49,225 nt of DNA. It comes from Verrucomicrobiota bacterium (GTDB lineage: Bacteria; Verrucomicrobiota; Kiritimatiellia; JAHIZV01). Below are positions 1-7,979 of this stretch, in pieces (the first letter of the stretch is position 1; every line of letters begins with the position of its first letter). The notes beneath the pieces were generated by a model. It did not search any database, was not told the origin of the DNA, and worked only from the letters and a program-made list of their open reading frames with translations. Location of the stretch: the NCBI GenBank assembly GCA_018814445.1, contig JAHIZV010000185.1, positions 1-49,225 of the forward strand, read 5' to 3'. The position numbers were made by a program, and so were the translations under genes.

Positions 1-425
1 ATCGCCCGCGAACCAACCGCCACTCTCGCTTACAGCTGGTTTCTGCACTCGAAAAACGAAGCTAAGAAGCTATATCCTCAATTCCGCTGTCGTAAGTCGT
101 TGATGCCCTAAGAAAACCTGTGGTCAGGCACGAATGGAACAATAATGGAGATTCCCGCCTTTCGGATCCATCACGCAGATGTACATCTGACGCGAGTGCA
201 AATCCACTCCACAATTATACGTCGTGGTGGTAGTACAATACCTCATGGTGAGTTCTCCTGTGGTTGCGATGCTTTGCTTTCAAGGGGCGCGGCATCTGGT
301 TATCTTCTCATGGGAGAACTCATCTTGAGCCCTCCCTGAGTATACATACACCCAAAGGGCTTAGATGAGTTTCAAGAGCCTCGACCGGACGGCGCTTCGT
401 TGGCACGCAATAAGAGGATCATGAT
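1..425. other. Gene-poor left edge
   Basis: I see no convincing gene in this stretch. A 64-codon open frame at 145-339 has no Shine-Dalgarno sequence and an unremarkable composition. The stretch holds an inverted repeat, TGAGTTCTCC at 249-258 and its complement at 313-322, separated by 54 nt, and a 6-bp dyad AGCCCT/AGGGCT at 328-361. None of these is long enough to exclude chance. It may contain the 3' flank of a gene outside the window and the promoter of the DoxX-like gene. Confidence 0.4.
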
Positions 426-806
426 TTGAAGACAGTTGACCTTATACTCCGCTTGGTCGCCGCCATCATTCTGCTGCAGACGCTCTACTTCAAATTCCTG
501 GGGGCGGAAGAGAGTGTCTTCATCTTCTCCAAACTGGGTGTCGAACCATGGGGTAGGTATGCGTCCGGTATCGTTGAACTGGCAGCGGCGATTCTCCTGC
601 TCATTCCAAAGACTGCGTGGAAGGGCGCGATACTGGCATTGTGCGCAATGAGCGGTGCGTTACTCAGTCATGTCTTTGTGTTGGGCATTCAAGTGCAAGG
701 CGACGGTGGACTCCTTTTCGCGCTGGGGATTGCCGTATTCGTGTCGAGCGCGGTGTCTCTCTTTATTCACAGACAGGAAATCTCCTTCCCTGGAACGAAT
801 GCCTGA
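426..806 (+). CDS. DoxX-like small integral membrane protein
   Basis: A 126-residue inner-membrane protein with four predicted hydrophobic segments, at about residues 5-25, 46-60, 64-88 and 93-113. The pattern of a short first helix, a YFKF-type sequence and a conserved SKLGVEPWGRY segment fits DoxX/MauE-type four-helix proteins, whose exact functions are mostly unknown. The start is TTG, chosen because AGAGGA lies about 8 bases upstream. The nearby ATG at 421 runs into a stop after two codons. The gene stands about 100 bases before the discoidin-like gene and may be cotranscribed with it. Family assignment is by overall pattern only. Confidence 0.65.
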   Translation: MKTVDLILRLVAAIILLQTLYFKFLGAEESVFIFSKLGVEPWGRYASGIVELAAAILLLIPKTAWKGAILALCAMSGALLSHVFVLGIQVQGDGGLLFALGIAVFVSSAVSLFIHRQEISFPGTNA

Positions 807-904
807 AACGTTGGCTGGATGATTGAGTTTGCCGCCGAAGGGCATATGTGAGAAAAGGAACTCAGCAGCGGGTTCGACAGCTCAGAAAAACAGAAAGCCG
901 GTCT

Positions 905-1378
905 ATGCGCAAAAGAATCATCAATCCTGTTCAGCAGAAAACGGTACCGCCGGATCCGGAATGGCTGGATATCGAGGAACTCGCGGAGGTGGAACTCACT
1001 TCGGAGGACCCCGCTCATCCCATTGAGTCCGCGTTGCTTCCGAATCAGACCCTGGGGTGGCGCGCGGCGGAATACGGGAAGCAAACCATCCGCATTGTCT
1101 TCGACCATCCGCAGGATCTGCGTCGAATCCGTCTGCGCTTCGTGGACTCCCTTGCCGAGCGCACGCAGGAGCACGTTCTGCGCTGGTCGCGGGACGGCGG
1201 ATCCTCATTCGATGAAATCGTGCGACAGCAGTGGAACTTCAGCCCGCAAGGAGCAACCAGCGAGATCGAAGACCTCCATGTCGAACTTTCGACGGTCACC
1301 GTACTCGAACTGAGCATCATTCCGGACATAAGCGGGAAAGACGTGTTCGCATCTCTGGCTGAGTTGCGGCTCGCTTAG
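905..1378 (+). CDS. Small discoidin-like (F5/8 type C-like) domain protein
   Basis: About 157 residues with no signal peptide, so probably cytoplasmic. The sequence has the flow of a galactose-binding-like beta-sandwich: SEDPAHPIESALL, then GWRAAEYGKQTIRIVF, RRIRLRF, an FVDSLAERTQE segment, LRWSRDGG and a C-terminal VLELSIIPDISG strand. Proteins of this size and layout are usually annotated as carbohydrate-binding or hypothetical, and no function has been demonstrated that I know of. An in-frame ATG at 848 would add 19 basic residues. I prefer the ATG at 905 (MRKRIINP), where family members usually begin. It ends 65 bases before the epimerase gene, which has its own promoter. Confidence 0.6.
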   Translation: MRKRIINPVQQKTVPPDPEWLDIEELAEVELTSEDPAHPIESALLPNQTLGWRAAEYGKQTIRIVFDHPQDLRRIRLRFVDSLAERTQEHVLRWSRDGGSSFDEIVRQQWNFSPQGATSEIEDLHVELSTVTVLELSIIPDISGKDVFASLAELRLA

Positions 1379-1406
1379 CCGGCGCAGACGCCCGGAATGC
1401 GGCGCA

Positions 1407-1435
1407 TTGACAACCCGCCCTGCCCTGGATAGCTT
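1407..1435 (+). promoter_or_regulatory. Sigma70-type promoter abutting the epimerase start
   Basis: A perfect -35 TTGACA (1407-1412), a 17-base spacer and a -10 TAGCTT (1430-1435). The -10 box ends 8 bases before the ATG at 1444, so the predicted transcript start falls on or within a base or two of the start codon. No Shine-Dalgarno sequence precedes that ATG, which suggests a leaderless message. Confidence 0.6.
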
Positions 1436-1443
1436 CTCTCGCT

Positions 1444-2403
1444 ATGAAAAATAACAAGAAACTGATTCTCGTAACGGGCGCCGCGGGTTACCTCGGCAGT
1501 GTGATTGTCCCCCACCTTCTGCAGAAGGGCTATGCGGTCAGGGCGCTGGACAATTTCATGTTCAACCAGACCAGCCTTCTGCCCCACTTCATTAACCCGG
1601 ACTTCGACTGCGTCGTCGGCGACGCACGCGATAAGGACACGGTCAAACGCTCGCTGGAAAACGTGGATTGTATTCTGAATCTTGCCGCACTTGTCGGGGC
1701 CCCGATCTGCAAGCAGAAGGAAAAGGAAGCCTGGGAGATCAACTACGAGGCAGCCGTGATGCTGGAAAGCCTCCGCTCTCCCGGCCAGGGCTACATCTAT
1801 CCCAACACGACCAGCGGATACGGAACGCATAATCCGGTAGAAGGCCCCTGCGTAGAGGAAACCCCCCAGGAACCCATCTCGGTCTATGGAAAATCCAAGG
1901 TGAAAGCCGAAAAGGAACTCCTGCAGAAACCCGACGTCGTGACCTACCGGTTCACAACGGTATACGGCCTCTCCCCTCGCCTGCGCCTGGACCTGATGCC
2001 GAACGATTTCATGTGGCGCGCTCTGCACGGCGGCGCCCTGGTCATCTTCGAAGGAAACTTCCAGCGCTCGTTCATTCATATCTCCGATGTCGCCCGTGTC
2101 GTCAGCTTTACTCTGGAGCACTTCGACGAAATGAAAGGCCGCGCTTTCAATGTCGGACACGAGAGAAATAACAAGACGAAGAAGGAGTTGGCCGAGAAGA
2201 TCGCGGAGTTCACGGGATGCTACCTGCACTTCACCAATCTGCGGGAAGACCCGGACAAACGGAACTACTTCATCTCCTTCAGGCGGATTCAGGATGTCGG
2301 ATTCGTCCCTGACGTGGATTGGGATGTCGGTCTCAAGTCACTGCATGCAGGATTGAAAACCCTTCACTGGTCAAATCCGTTCGCGAACGTCGAGTACTAC
2401 TAG
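1444..2403 (+). CDS. NAD-dependent epimerase/dehydratase (extended SDR)
   Basis: A 319-residue Rossmann-fold enzyme of the extended short-chain dehydrogenase family, which typically works on nucleotide sugars. The NAD(P)-binding motif GAAGYLG is at residues 12-18, an acidic residue (D36) follows beta-2 and favours NAD, the NLAAL strand is at 79-83, S124 lies in the NTTSGYG segment, and the catalytic pair is Y148 and K152 (YGKSK). The substrate cannot be told from sequence. The nearest pattern is the family of UDP-glucose 4-epimerase-like proteins in cell-surface sugar clusters, but no glycosyltransferase lies nearby. It has its own strong promoter and appears to be translated from a leaderless mRNA. 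Confidence 0.85.
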   Translation: MKNNKKLILVTGAAGYLGSVIVPHLLQKGYAVRALDNFMFNQTSLLPHFINPDFDCVVGDARDKDTVKRSLENVDCILNLAALVGAPICKQKEKEAWEINYEAAVMLESLRSPGQGYIYPNTTSGYGTHNPVEGPCVEETPQEPISVYGKSKVKAEKELLQKPDVVTYRFTTVYGLSPRLRLDLMPNDFMWRALHGGALVIFEGNFQRSFIHISDVARVVSFTLEHFDEMKGRAFNVGHERNNKTKKELAEKIAEFTGCYLHFTNLREDPDKRNYFISFRRIQDVGFVPDVDWDVGLKSLHAGLKTLHWSNPFANVEYY

Positions 2404-2497
2404 TAACCCGGCACCGCCCCAATTCTCGCCCCAGGTCGCGAAGAAGAACGAGAATCTCAGAACCTCTGCGGCTTGGCGTCTTTGCGTGAGTTACTTC

Positions 2498-3394
2498 TTA
2501 GTTGCGCTTCGCGACAAGATTATCCAACAGGACAACCTGTCCCGCCTCCCCGGAATCAAAGAAAAACCCGACCCGATGTATGTCCGTGAGGTCGAGTATC
2601 CGTCCGTGCGGCGTCCGTGAAATGTCCTCCCGGCTGAGGCAGATATTCTGCCGCCCGGGTGCGAGCGACAGCTTCTTCTGAAAACGTTCGCTGTAGCCTT
2701 CGTCTCCGCGTGCATCGTCGATGCGAATCCAGATTTCCAGTGCCTTCTCGCCGGGGTTCACGACGTCGAAGCAGATCTTCTTCATTTCACTCCAGTCGCG
2801 CGGACCGTGTTCGAGGAATAGTCCGGGATACTTCCCATTGCCGGTCGCTGTAATCTCCGCCGTCTGGCCAACAAGCCGCACGGTGCATGCGTTCAACTCC
2901 CAGCGGCCCAACTCCAACCTGTCCTGGAAAGAGGCCAGGACCGGAAACGCTTCCTCTGCCCTGTAGGCGTCGTATGCCAGGAAACCGAATGGCACCAGGG
3001 TCACGACAATGACGAGTCCGCCGATAAGCACCCTCGATGCCCTGGGCCAACCGACAAAGGCCATCCCCGCGGAGACTCCGGCGCAGCCGAGAGCAAAATC
3101 GATCCAACTGCGTTCGCGGCCGAAAGAGGGCTGAATAATCTCCACGGCGCCGGCGAGCACCACACACAACAGGGCAAACTTCCAAACCTTGGAAGTTTTT
3201 TCCCGCGTTTTTCCAAACCTTGGAAGTTTTTCACGCGCGGCGAACATGAACAGCAGGAGGAATACGGGCACGTGCAGCCAGTCCTGAGCATAATCCCCGA
3301 TTCTCGACTGCGGATCGGTGTCGCCTCCGACAAACAGCATACCGGCGAGCACGACGAGAACCGCCAGCATGGTGTAGCTCCATTTGGGCATCAC
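2498..3394 (-). CDS. VanZ-like membrane domain fused to a carbohydrate-binding-like C-terminus
   Basis: A 298-residue protein. The N-terminal half (to about residue 135) has four or five hydrophobic segments and the acidic/aromatic pattern of VanZ-like proteins (VEIIQPSFGRERSWIDFALGCAG). The C-terminal half (about 150-298) is soluble and beta-rich, with motifs such as WNACTVRLV-like strands, IWIRIDDARGDEGYSERF and HRVGFFFDSGEAGQVVLLDNL, resembling CBM/CIA30-like sandwiches. The GTG start is one base after the recG stop, with an in-frame ATG as the next codon. Two copies of a 21-base palindromic repeat lie inside it and are read in different frames (LPRFGK and SKVWK). It is translationally coupled to recG, though no functional link is obvious. 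Confidence 0.65.
   Translation of the reverse strand: MMPKWSYTMLAVLVVLAGMLFVGGDTDPQSRIGDYAQDWLHVPVFLLLFMFAAREKLPRFGKTREKTSKVWKFALLCVVLAGAVEIIQPSFGRERSWIDFALGCAGVSAGMAFVGWPRASRVLIGGLVIVVTLVPFGFLAYDAYRAEEAFPVLASFQDRLELGRWELNACTVRLVGQTAEITATGNGKYPGLFLEHGPRDWSEMKKICFDVVNPGEKALEIWIRIDDARGDEGYSERFQKKLSLAPGRQNICLSREDISRTPHGRILDLTDIHRVGFFFDSGEAGQVVLLDNLVAKRN
3180..3231. repeat. Pair of TTCCAA-N3-TTGGAA palindromic repeats inside a coding sequence
   Basis: Two copies of TTCCAAACCTTGGAAG followed by a T run, about 32 bases apart. Each contains the perfect dyad TTCCAA-ACC-TTGGAA. They sit in the linker between membrane segments of the VanZ-like protein and are translated in two different frames, so they look inserted or expanded at DNA level rather than selected as protein sequence. 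I did not notice another copy elsewhere in the window. Confidence 0.75.
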
Positions 3395-3395
3395 G

Positions 3396-5540
3396 TTACC
3401 CCACCCTCACGAAAGGGCCGACCAGTTTGTATAGCGCTCTCGCGCGGCTTCTCAGCCCCTCAAATTCAGGCTTGGTCATCTTCGGATCCGACTCGACGAT
3501 TGTGAACGCCTCCCGGCGCGCATCCAGCAGAATATCGCTGTCGCCCAGCGGGTCGCCGACACGAAGCGCCGGGAAGCCGCTCTGTTCCCTGCCCAGCAGA
3601 TTTCCCATGCCGCGGATCTTCATATCCTCCTCGGCGATGACGAATCCGTCGGTCGTCTTCTCCATTACCTTGAGGCGTTTCCACGAGTCCAGCGTGGTCG
3701 GGCTTCCCTGGAGCACGCAGAAGGACTTGTGTGCCCCGCGTCCGATGCGACCGCGAAGCTGGTGAAGCTGGGCCAGGCCGAAGCGTTCGGCATTTTCGAT
3801 CAGCATGACCGTTGCGTTCGGCACATCGACGCCCACTTCAATGACGGTTGTGGCGACAAGGATGTCGAGTTCGCCGTTCTTGAACAGGTCCATGACGGCG
3901 GCCTTCTCGCCGGATGGCATCTGACCATGCAGAAGGCCCACGCTCTCGTCATGAAATACTTCCCCGCGCAGATGGCGGAACATCTCTTCCGCGGACTTCA
4001 ACTCCAGCTTGTCGGATTCCGATACGAGCGGGTAAACGATGTACGCCTGTCGTCCTTTCGCGACCTGTTTTCTGATGAATCCGTAGGCATCGGGGAGCTG
4101 ATCTTCCTTGATAACGCGTGTGACTGTTTCTTTGCGTCCTGTCGGCATCTCGTCAACGATACTCACGTCCAGATCGCCATAGAGCGTCATGGCGAGTGTG
4201 CGCGGAATCGGCGTCGCGGTCATTACCAGGACGTCCGGATTATGCGCTTTTCCATACAGTTCACCTCTCTGCTCCACGCCGAACTTGTGCTGTTCGTCAA
4301 TCACTGCAAGTCCGAGCTTCTTGAACTGCACCCGATCCTCGATCAGCGCGTGGGTGCCCACGACGAGGTGGTACCATCCGTCTTTGATGCGGGGCAGGAC
4401 TTCTTTTCTACGGGCGGCGCTAAGGTCGCTTGTCAGCAGTAGGACGCGCAGGCCGAGCGGCTCCAGATACTCTTTGAATGATACGTAGTGCTGGCGAGCC
4501 AGGATCTCCGTGGGCGTCATTACCGTTCCCTGGCATTCGCATTCGATCGCATCAAGGAGCGCACTAGCAGCGACGACCGTCTTTCCCGATCCCACATCGC
4601 CCTGCAAAAGGCGGTGCATAGGCCGCGGCTTGCGCATGTCGTTTTCGATCTCCTCGATCACCCTCTTCTGCGCACCGGTCAATTCAAAGGGCAGACTATC
4701 GACAAAAGAATCTTTCAATCTTCCCACGATATTGTGCGCGGTTCCTACAAGCACCTGCTCGGAGTGGATTTTCCGCGCGACCAGCACGAGCTGGACGCAC
4801 AGGAACTCCTCGAAGACCAGCCGGTACCGCGCGGCCCTGGCCCTCGCCAGCGTCTCGGGAAAGTGTACTGTGGAAAGCGCTTCCTGCGCGGGCAGGAGTC
4901 CAAGACGGTCCAGCAGGCTTTCCGGCAGGATCTCCCTGACTTCCCCTATGAAGGCGTTAACCGCGTTCCACATGATGCGCCGGGCGCTCCGCTGTTGAAG
5001 ATTCTCCGTGAGCGCGTAAATCGGCACGACCCTGCCCATGTGAAGAGATTCCTCGTCGCCCTTCTCACCGACCTCAAAATCCGGATGTTGGAATGATATC
5101 CGGCCGCGGCTTTTCGAGACTTTCCCGAAGATCACGAGTGCGGTCTCCACTTTCAACTGCTCCTTGAGGTAATGCGCGTTGTACCAGCGACAGTGCGCGA
5201 TACCCGAGCCATCGCTGACCATCGCCTCAAAGTACGGCTTACCGTAGCGCGATTTGACCCAGTCACAGGCTTTCACAGCACAACTGATCGTCGCGAAATC
5301 GCCTGACTGGAGTTGGGAAATCCGCGTGAACTGAGTGCGGTCCTCGTAGCGGCGCGGAAGCGTATAAAGGAGGTCGCCGACCGTGTGGATATCGAGCCGC
5401 GCAAGCTGTTCCGCCCGGCGTTCACCGACTCCCTTCACATACCGGACCGGCGTCGCCAATCCTTTCGCATAGTTGTTCTCGTTTACCACGATTCGAGTTC
5501 CATCCGCGCCTGTCGCGCTTCGCAGGATATTGACACTCAT
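3396..5540 (-). CDS. recG: ATP-dependent DNA helicase RecG
   Basis: RecG remodels stalled replication forks and branch-migrates Holliday junctions. Counted from the ATG at 5540 the protein has 714 residues, close to the family norm. In order it shows the N-terminal PVRYVKGVGERRAEQLARL wedge region, an OB-fold (about residues 70-160), the Walker A motif GDVGSGKT at 314-321, the helicase motif II DEQHKFGVEQR at 415 onwards (usually DEQHRFGV), the motif III TATPIPRTLAMT, and the C-terminal HQLRGRIGRG motif VI. The longer frame, to 5603, would overlap the divergent membrane-protein gene, so I chose the internal ATG (MSVNILRS). The VanZ-like hybrid follows after one base. Confidence 0.95.
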   Translation of the reverse strand: MSVNILRSATGADGTRIVVNENNYAKGLATPVRYVKGVGERRAEQLARLDIHTVGDLLYTLPRRYEDRTQFTRISQLQSGDFATISCAVKACDWVKSRYGKPYFEAMVSDGSGIAHCRWYNAHYLKEQLKVETALVIFGKVSKSRGRISFQHPDFEVGEKGDEESLHMGRVVPIYALTENLQQRSARRIMWNAVNAFIGEVREILPESLLDRLGLLPAQEALSTVHFPETLARARAARYRLVFEEFLCVQLVLVARKIHSEQVLVGTAHNIVGRLKDSFVDSLPFELTGAQKRVIEEIENDMRKPRPMHRLLQGDVGSGKTVVAASALLDAIECECQGTVMTPTEILARQHYVSFKEYLEPLGLRVLLLTSDLSAARRKEVLPRIKDGWYHLVVGTHALIEDRVQFKKLGLAVIDEQHKFGVEQRGELYGKAHNPDVLVMTATPIPRTLAMTLYGDLDVSIVDEMPTGRKETVTRVIKEDQLPDAYGFIRKQVAKGRQAYIVYPLVSESDKLELKSAEEMFRHLRGEVFHDESVGLLHGQMPSGEKAAVMDLFKNGELDILVATTVIEVGVDVPNATVMLIENAERFGLAQLHQLRGRIGRGAHKSFCVLQGSPTTLDSWKRLKVMEKTTDGFVIAEEDMKIRGMGNLLGREQSGFPALRVGDPLGDSDILLDARREAFTIVESDPKMTKPEFEGLRSRARALYKLVGPFVRVG

Positions 5541-5559
5541 AGCCACAAGATGCCATACG
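5530..5559 (+). promoter_or_regulatory. Promoter-like elements abutting the 5566 start
   Basis: TTGACA at 5530-5535, an 18-base spacer and a weak -10 CATACG at 5554-5559, which ends 6 bases before the ATG at 5566. The -35 box overlaps the recG start region on the other strand. The -10 match is poor, so confidence is low, but the layout (-10 next to the start codon, no Shine-Dalgarno) recurs in this window. Confidence 0.35.
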
Positions 5560-5565
5560 AATAGC

Positions 5566-6234
5566 ATGGACTGGTTTGAAAGATATCGCCCATCGGAGCG
5601 CACGTCGCTACACCACTACCATTTCACGCAAGCCCTCGGGCTTGTGCCGATGATCGTGGTCGGCACGTTTATTCTGGCGGAACCTGTCGCTCCGCCGCCG
5701 GTCTGGTGGATGTATCTCGGGCTCGGCATCGGCCTGCAGTTGCTCCTCTGGGGGACATTCGCTCTGCACGACAATCCGGCGGTCCGGCAAAGATGGGCAA
5801 GGTGGCTGGCGGCGCATGGAGACCGCTGGTTTCCCTGGTTCATTTTCCTCATCCAGAACGTCTACATGTATCTCGCGTTTGTTATTCTCGACCTTGCGAT
5901 CGCCCGGCTTGGATTTGGAATATCCGTGGGAAACCGTCTGATGATCCTGTCTCTTGTCACCCTGGTTCCGATCCGTCGTCTGTATAACGAGTTTGAGGCC
6001 ACGCGGCGAGGAGGAGGCCCGGCGCTCATCGGAAATTTCCTGGGCATGGTGACGACCTGCCTGGTTGCCGGTTTCGTGGCCCACACGCTGACTCAGATGA
6101 CCACCCCCGGTGAGCCCACGCCGGGAAAGGAAGAGACGCCGGTTTTCCTGTTCGTCTGGACGCCCGCCGTCCTCGTGATCATCAGCAGTGTCATCCTCTT
6201 CATCGACCGCCTGCTGCATCCTGACCGCAAATAG
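5566..6234 (+). CDS. Orphan multi-pass membrane protein
   Basis: A 222-residue inner-membrane protein that I do not recognise. Hydrophobic segments lie at about residues 22-40, 46-66, 88-112, 122-140, 158-178 and 194-214, so six helices are likely. A Pro/Glu-rich loop (GEPTPGKEETP) separates the last two. The N-terminus (MDWFERYRPSERTS) is polar and lacks a cleavable signal. The start at 5566 is 25 bases from the recG ATG, so the two genes are divergent and share a short promoter region. A frame extending upstream to 5473 reads through recG and was rejected. Confidence 0.65.
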   Translation: MDWFERYRPSERTSLHHYHFTQALGLVPMIVVGTFILAEPVAPPPVWWMYLGLGIGLQLLLWGTFALHDNPAVRQRWARWLAAHGDRWFPWFIFLIQNVYMYLAFVILDLAIARLGFGISVGNRLMILSLVTLVPIRRLYNEFEATRRGGGPALIGNFLGMVTTCLVAGFVAHTLTQMTTPGEPTPGKEETPVFLFVWTPAVLVIISSVILFIDRLLHPDRK

Positions 6235-6256
6235 CACTTCGCCGGACGGTCGTCGA

Positions 6257-7885
6257 TCAGAAGGAATCAGGCGGACGCACAGTTCCTCCGGGCTTGTCGA
6301 CAATAGAAGTCTCCACGGGGATCCCTGCTGACGGCTCAGGATAATCCAGAGTGTAATGAAGGCCCCGGCTTTCCTTCCGCTGTTCGGCCGAACGGATAAT
6401 CAGGCCCGCGACTGCGGCTATGTTGCGAAGTTCGAGCACGTCCGTCGTTACGTCGTAGTCCAGATAGTACTGCTCAATCTCATCCTGAAGCGTTGCGACG
6501 CGCCGTGCCGCTCGTTCAAGCCTTTTGTTGGTCCTGACGATTCCGACGTAGTCCCACATACACGTGCGTACTTCATTCCAGTTATGCTCGACCACGACCG
6601 CTTCGTCACTCGGCACTACGTCACTGTCCTTCCATGGAGGAATCTCGATGTCAGTCGGCTTTGCAGCCTGCCCATGCCCCGCAATGTGCGTCGCGCAGTT
6701 ATACGCGCAGACAAGCGCTTCCAGGAGCGAGTTGCTGGCAAGTCGATTCGCGCCGTGAAGTCCCGTACAAGCGACTTCACCCACCGCATAAACTCCGTCC
6801 AGCGCCGTCACGCCGTCAACGTCTGTCTCCACGCCGCCGCAGCAATAGTGGGCGGCGGGGACAACGGGTATGAGATCAGTCGCCATATCGATGCCGTATG
6901 TTCTGCATGTCGCGTATATGTTCGGGAAGCGCTGTTCCAGAAACTCACGGGACTTATGCGTGATGTCCAGGTAGACACAGGCGTCACCGCGCTTCTTGAT
7001 CTCGTGGTCGATCGCCCGTGCGACCACATCGCGCGGCGCGAGCGCCCCGCGCTCGTCATACATCCGCATGAAGTCCTCGCCCGCGGCATTGACGAGTACT
7101 GCCCCCTCGCCCCGGACGGCTTCGCTGATAAGGAACGACTTGGCGTCGGGATGATAGAGGCACGTCGGGTGAAACTGAACGAACTCCATGTTCTTGACCG
7201 GCAGGCCCGCGCGCCACGCCATCGCTATTCCATCGCCGGTCGCCGTGTCCGGATTGCTCGTGTAGAGATACACTTTTCCCGCCCCGCCTGTAGCGAGAAC
7301 AGTGCATGACGCCCTGACTGCAAAGATGGCCTGTTTCGCCCGGTCGAGAAGATAGGCGCCGATGCATCGGCTCTCTCCCGAGATCTTCAGCCATCCCGTC
7401 GTCACCAGGTCTACGGCCATGCAGTTTTCCATGAGTGTAATACGCGGATCGTCAGCCACGGCCTGGAGAAGCACTTTGATGACTTCGTGCCCGGTTATAT
7501 CTCCGGCGTGGAGGACCCGGCGTCTCGAGTGACCGCCCTCCTGCCCGAGATCATACTCATTCTCCTTTGCCGGGCGCCTCGCGAAACTGATGCCAAGTCT
7601 TTCCAACTCGCGGATCTGCTCGGGACCGCCGGAAAGGATCGTGCGCACGGCTGACTCGTTGCAGAGCCCGCGCCCCACGCCGAGCGTATCCGCCACATGA
7701 CTCTCCAGCGTATCGTCTGGATCAATGGGACAGGCAATTCCGCCCTGTGCGTAGTTGGTGTTGCTCTCCGACGAATCCTTCTTCGACACGATGATCACGT
7801 GCCCCTGTTTGCTCAGGTTCAGGGCGGACATCAAGCCTGCCAGGCCGGTTCCTATAACCAGGTAATCAGCATCGAGCGTTTTCAT
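6257..7885 (-). CDS. nadB: L-aspartate oxidase
   Basis: NadB oxidises L-aspartate to iminoaspartate, which quinolinate synthase NadA converts to quinolinate in de novo NAD synthesis. The 542 residues match the family length. The FAD-binding GTGLAGL motif is at residues 12-18, the SNTNYAQGGIA signature at about 43-53, GGHSRRRVLH in the substrate loop, ATGGAGKVYLYTSNP, QFHPTCLYHP, SEAVRGEGAVLVN, HYCCGGVETDVDG and the C-terminal GLHGANRLASNSLLE flavin motif. The succinate dehydrogenase-like helical tail (about 430-510) is complete. NadA and NadC are not in the window. The gene is divergent from the degenerate radical-SAM gene, and its TATAAT box overlaps the opposite promoter. The ATG has no good Shine-Dalgarno sequence. 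Confidence 0.95.
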   Translation of the reverse strand: MKTLDADYLVIGTGLAGLMSALNLSKQGHVIIVSKKDSSESNTNYAQGGIACPIDPDDTLESHVADTLGVGRGLCNESAVRTILSGGPEQIRELERLGISFARRPAKENEYDLGQEGGHSRRRVLHAGDITGHEVIKVLLQAVADDPRITLMENCMAVDLVTTGWLKISGESRCIGAYLLDRAKQAIFAVRASCTVLATGGAGKVYLYTSNPDTATGDGIAMAWRAGLPVKNMEFVQFHPTCLYHPDAKSFLISEAVRGEGAVLVNAAGEDFMRMYDERGALAPRDVVARAIDHEIKKRGDACVYLDITHKSREFLEQRFPNIYATCRTYGIDMATDLIPVVPAAHYCCGGVETDVDGVTALDGVYAVGEVACTGLHGANRLASNSLLEALVCAYNCATHIAGHGQAAKPTDIEIPPWKDSDVVPSDEAVVVEHNWNEVRTCMWDYVGIVRTNKRLERAARRVATLQDEIEQYYLDYDVTTDVLELRNIAAVAGLIIRSAEQRKESRGLHYTLDYPEPSAGIPVETSIVDKPGGTVRPPDSF

Positions 7886-7900
7886 TGTCGTAAGTTGCTA

Positions 7901-7949
7901 TTGATCAACGAGGTGCTTCGGATTATACTACCCTTTGAAGAATTGTGTA
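7901..7949. promoter_or_regulatory. Overlapping divergent promoters sharing the -10 region
   Basis: On the minus strand, TATAAT (7927-7922) with TACACA (7949-7944) 16 bases upstream would drive nadB. On the plus strand, TTGATC (7901-7906), a 17-base spacer and TATACT (7924-7929) would drive the gene at 7980. The two -10 boxes overlap by four bases (7924-7927), so RNA polymerase could occupy only one direction at a time. Confidence 0.6.
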
Positions 7950-7979
7950 GATGTAAAGGAAGCCTGAGGGCTTTTTAAC

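Noticed and set aside
21-35. A 15-base sequence shared exactly with 20965-20979
   Set aside because: One or two exact 15-base matches are expected by chance in 49 kb on both strands, and the flanks do not match.
176-189. Perfect 14-bp palindrome CAGATGTACATCTG
   Set aside because: A few perfect 14-bp palindromes are expected by chance in a window of this size, and no gene start is close enough to support an operator.
145-339. 64-codon plus-strand open frame near the left edge
   Set aside because: There is no Shine-Dalgarno site, no recognisable composition or motif, and it is surrounded by other non-coding sequence.
2461-2490. CTCTGCGGCTTGGCGTCTTTGCG-like segment after the epimerase gene
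   Set aside because: It resembles an interspersed repeat I have seen in other genomes, but there is only one copy here and I cannot show that it repeats.
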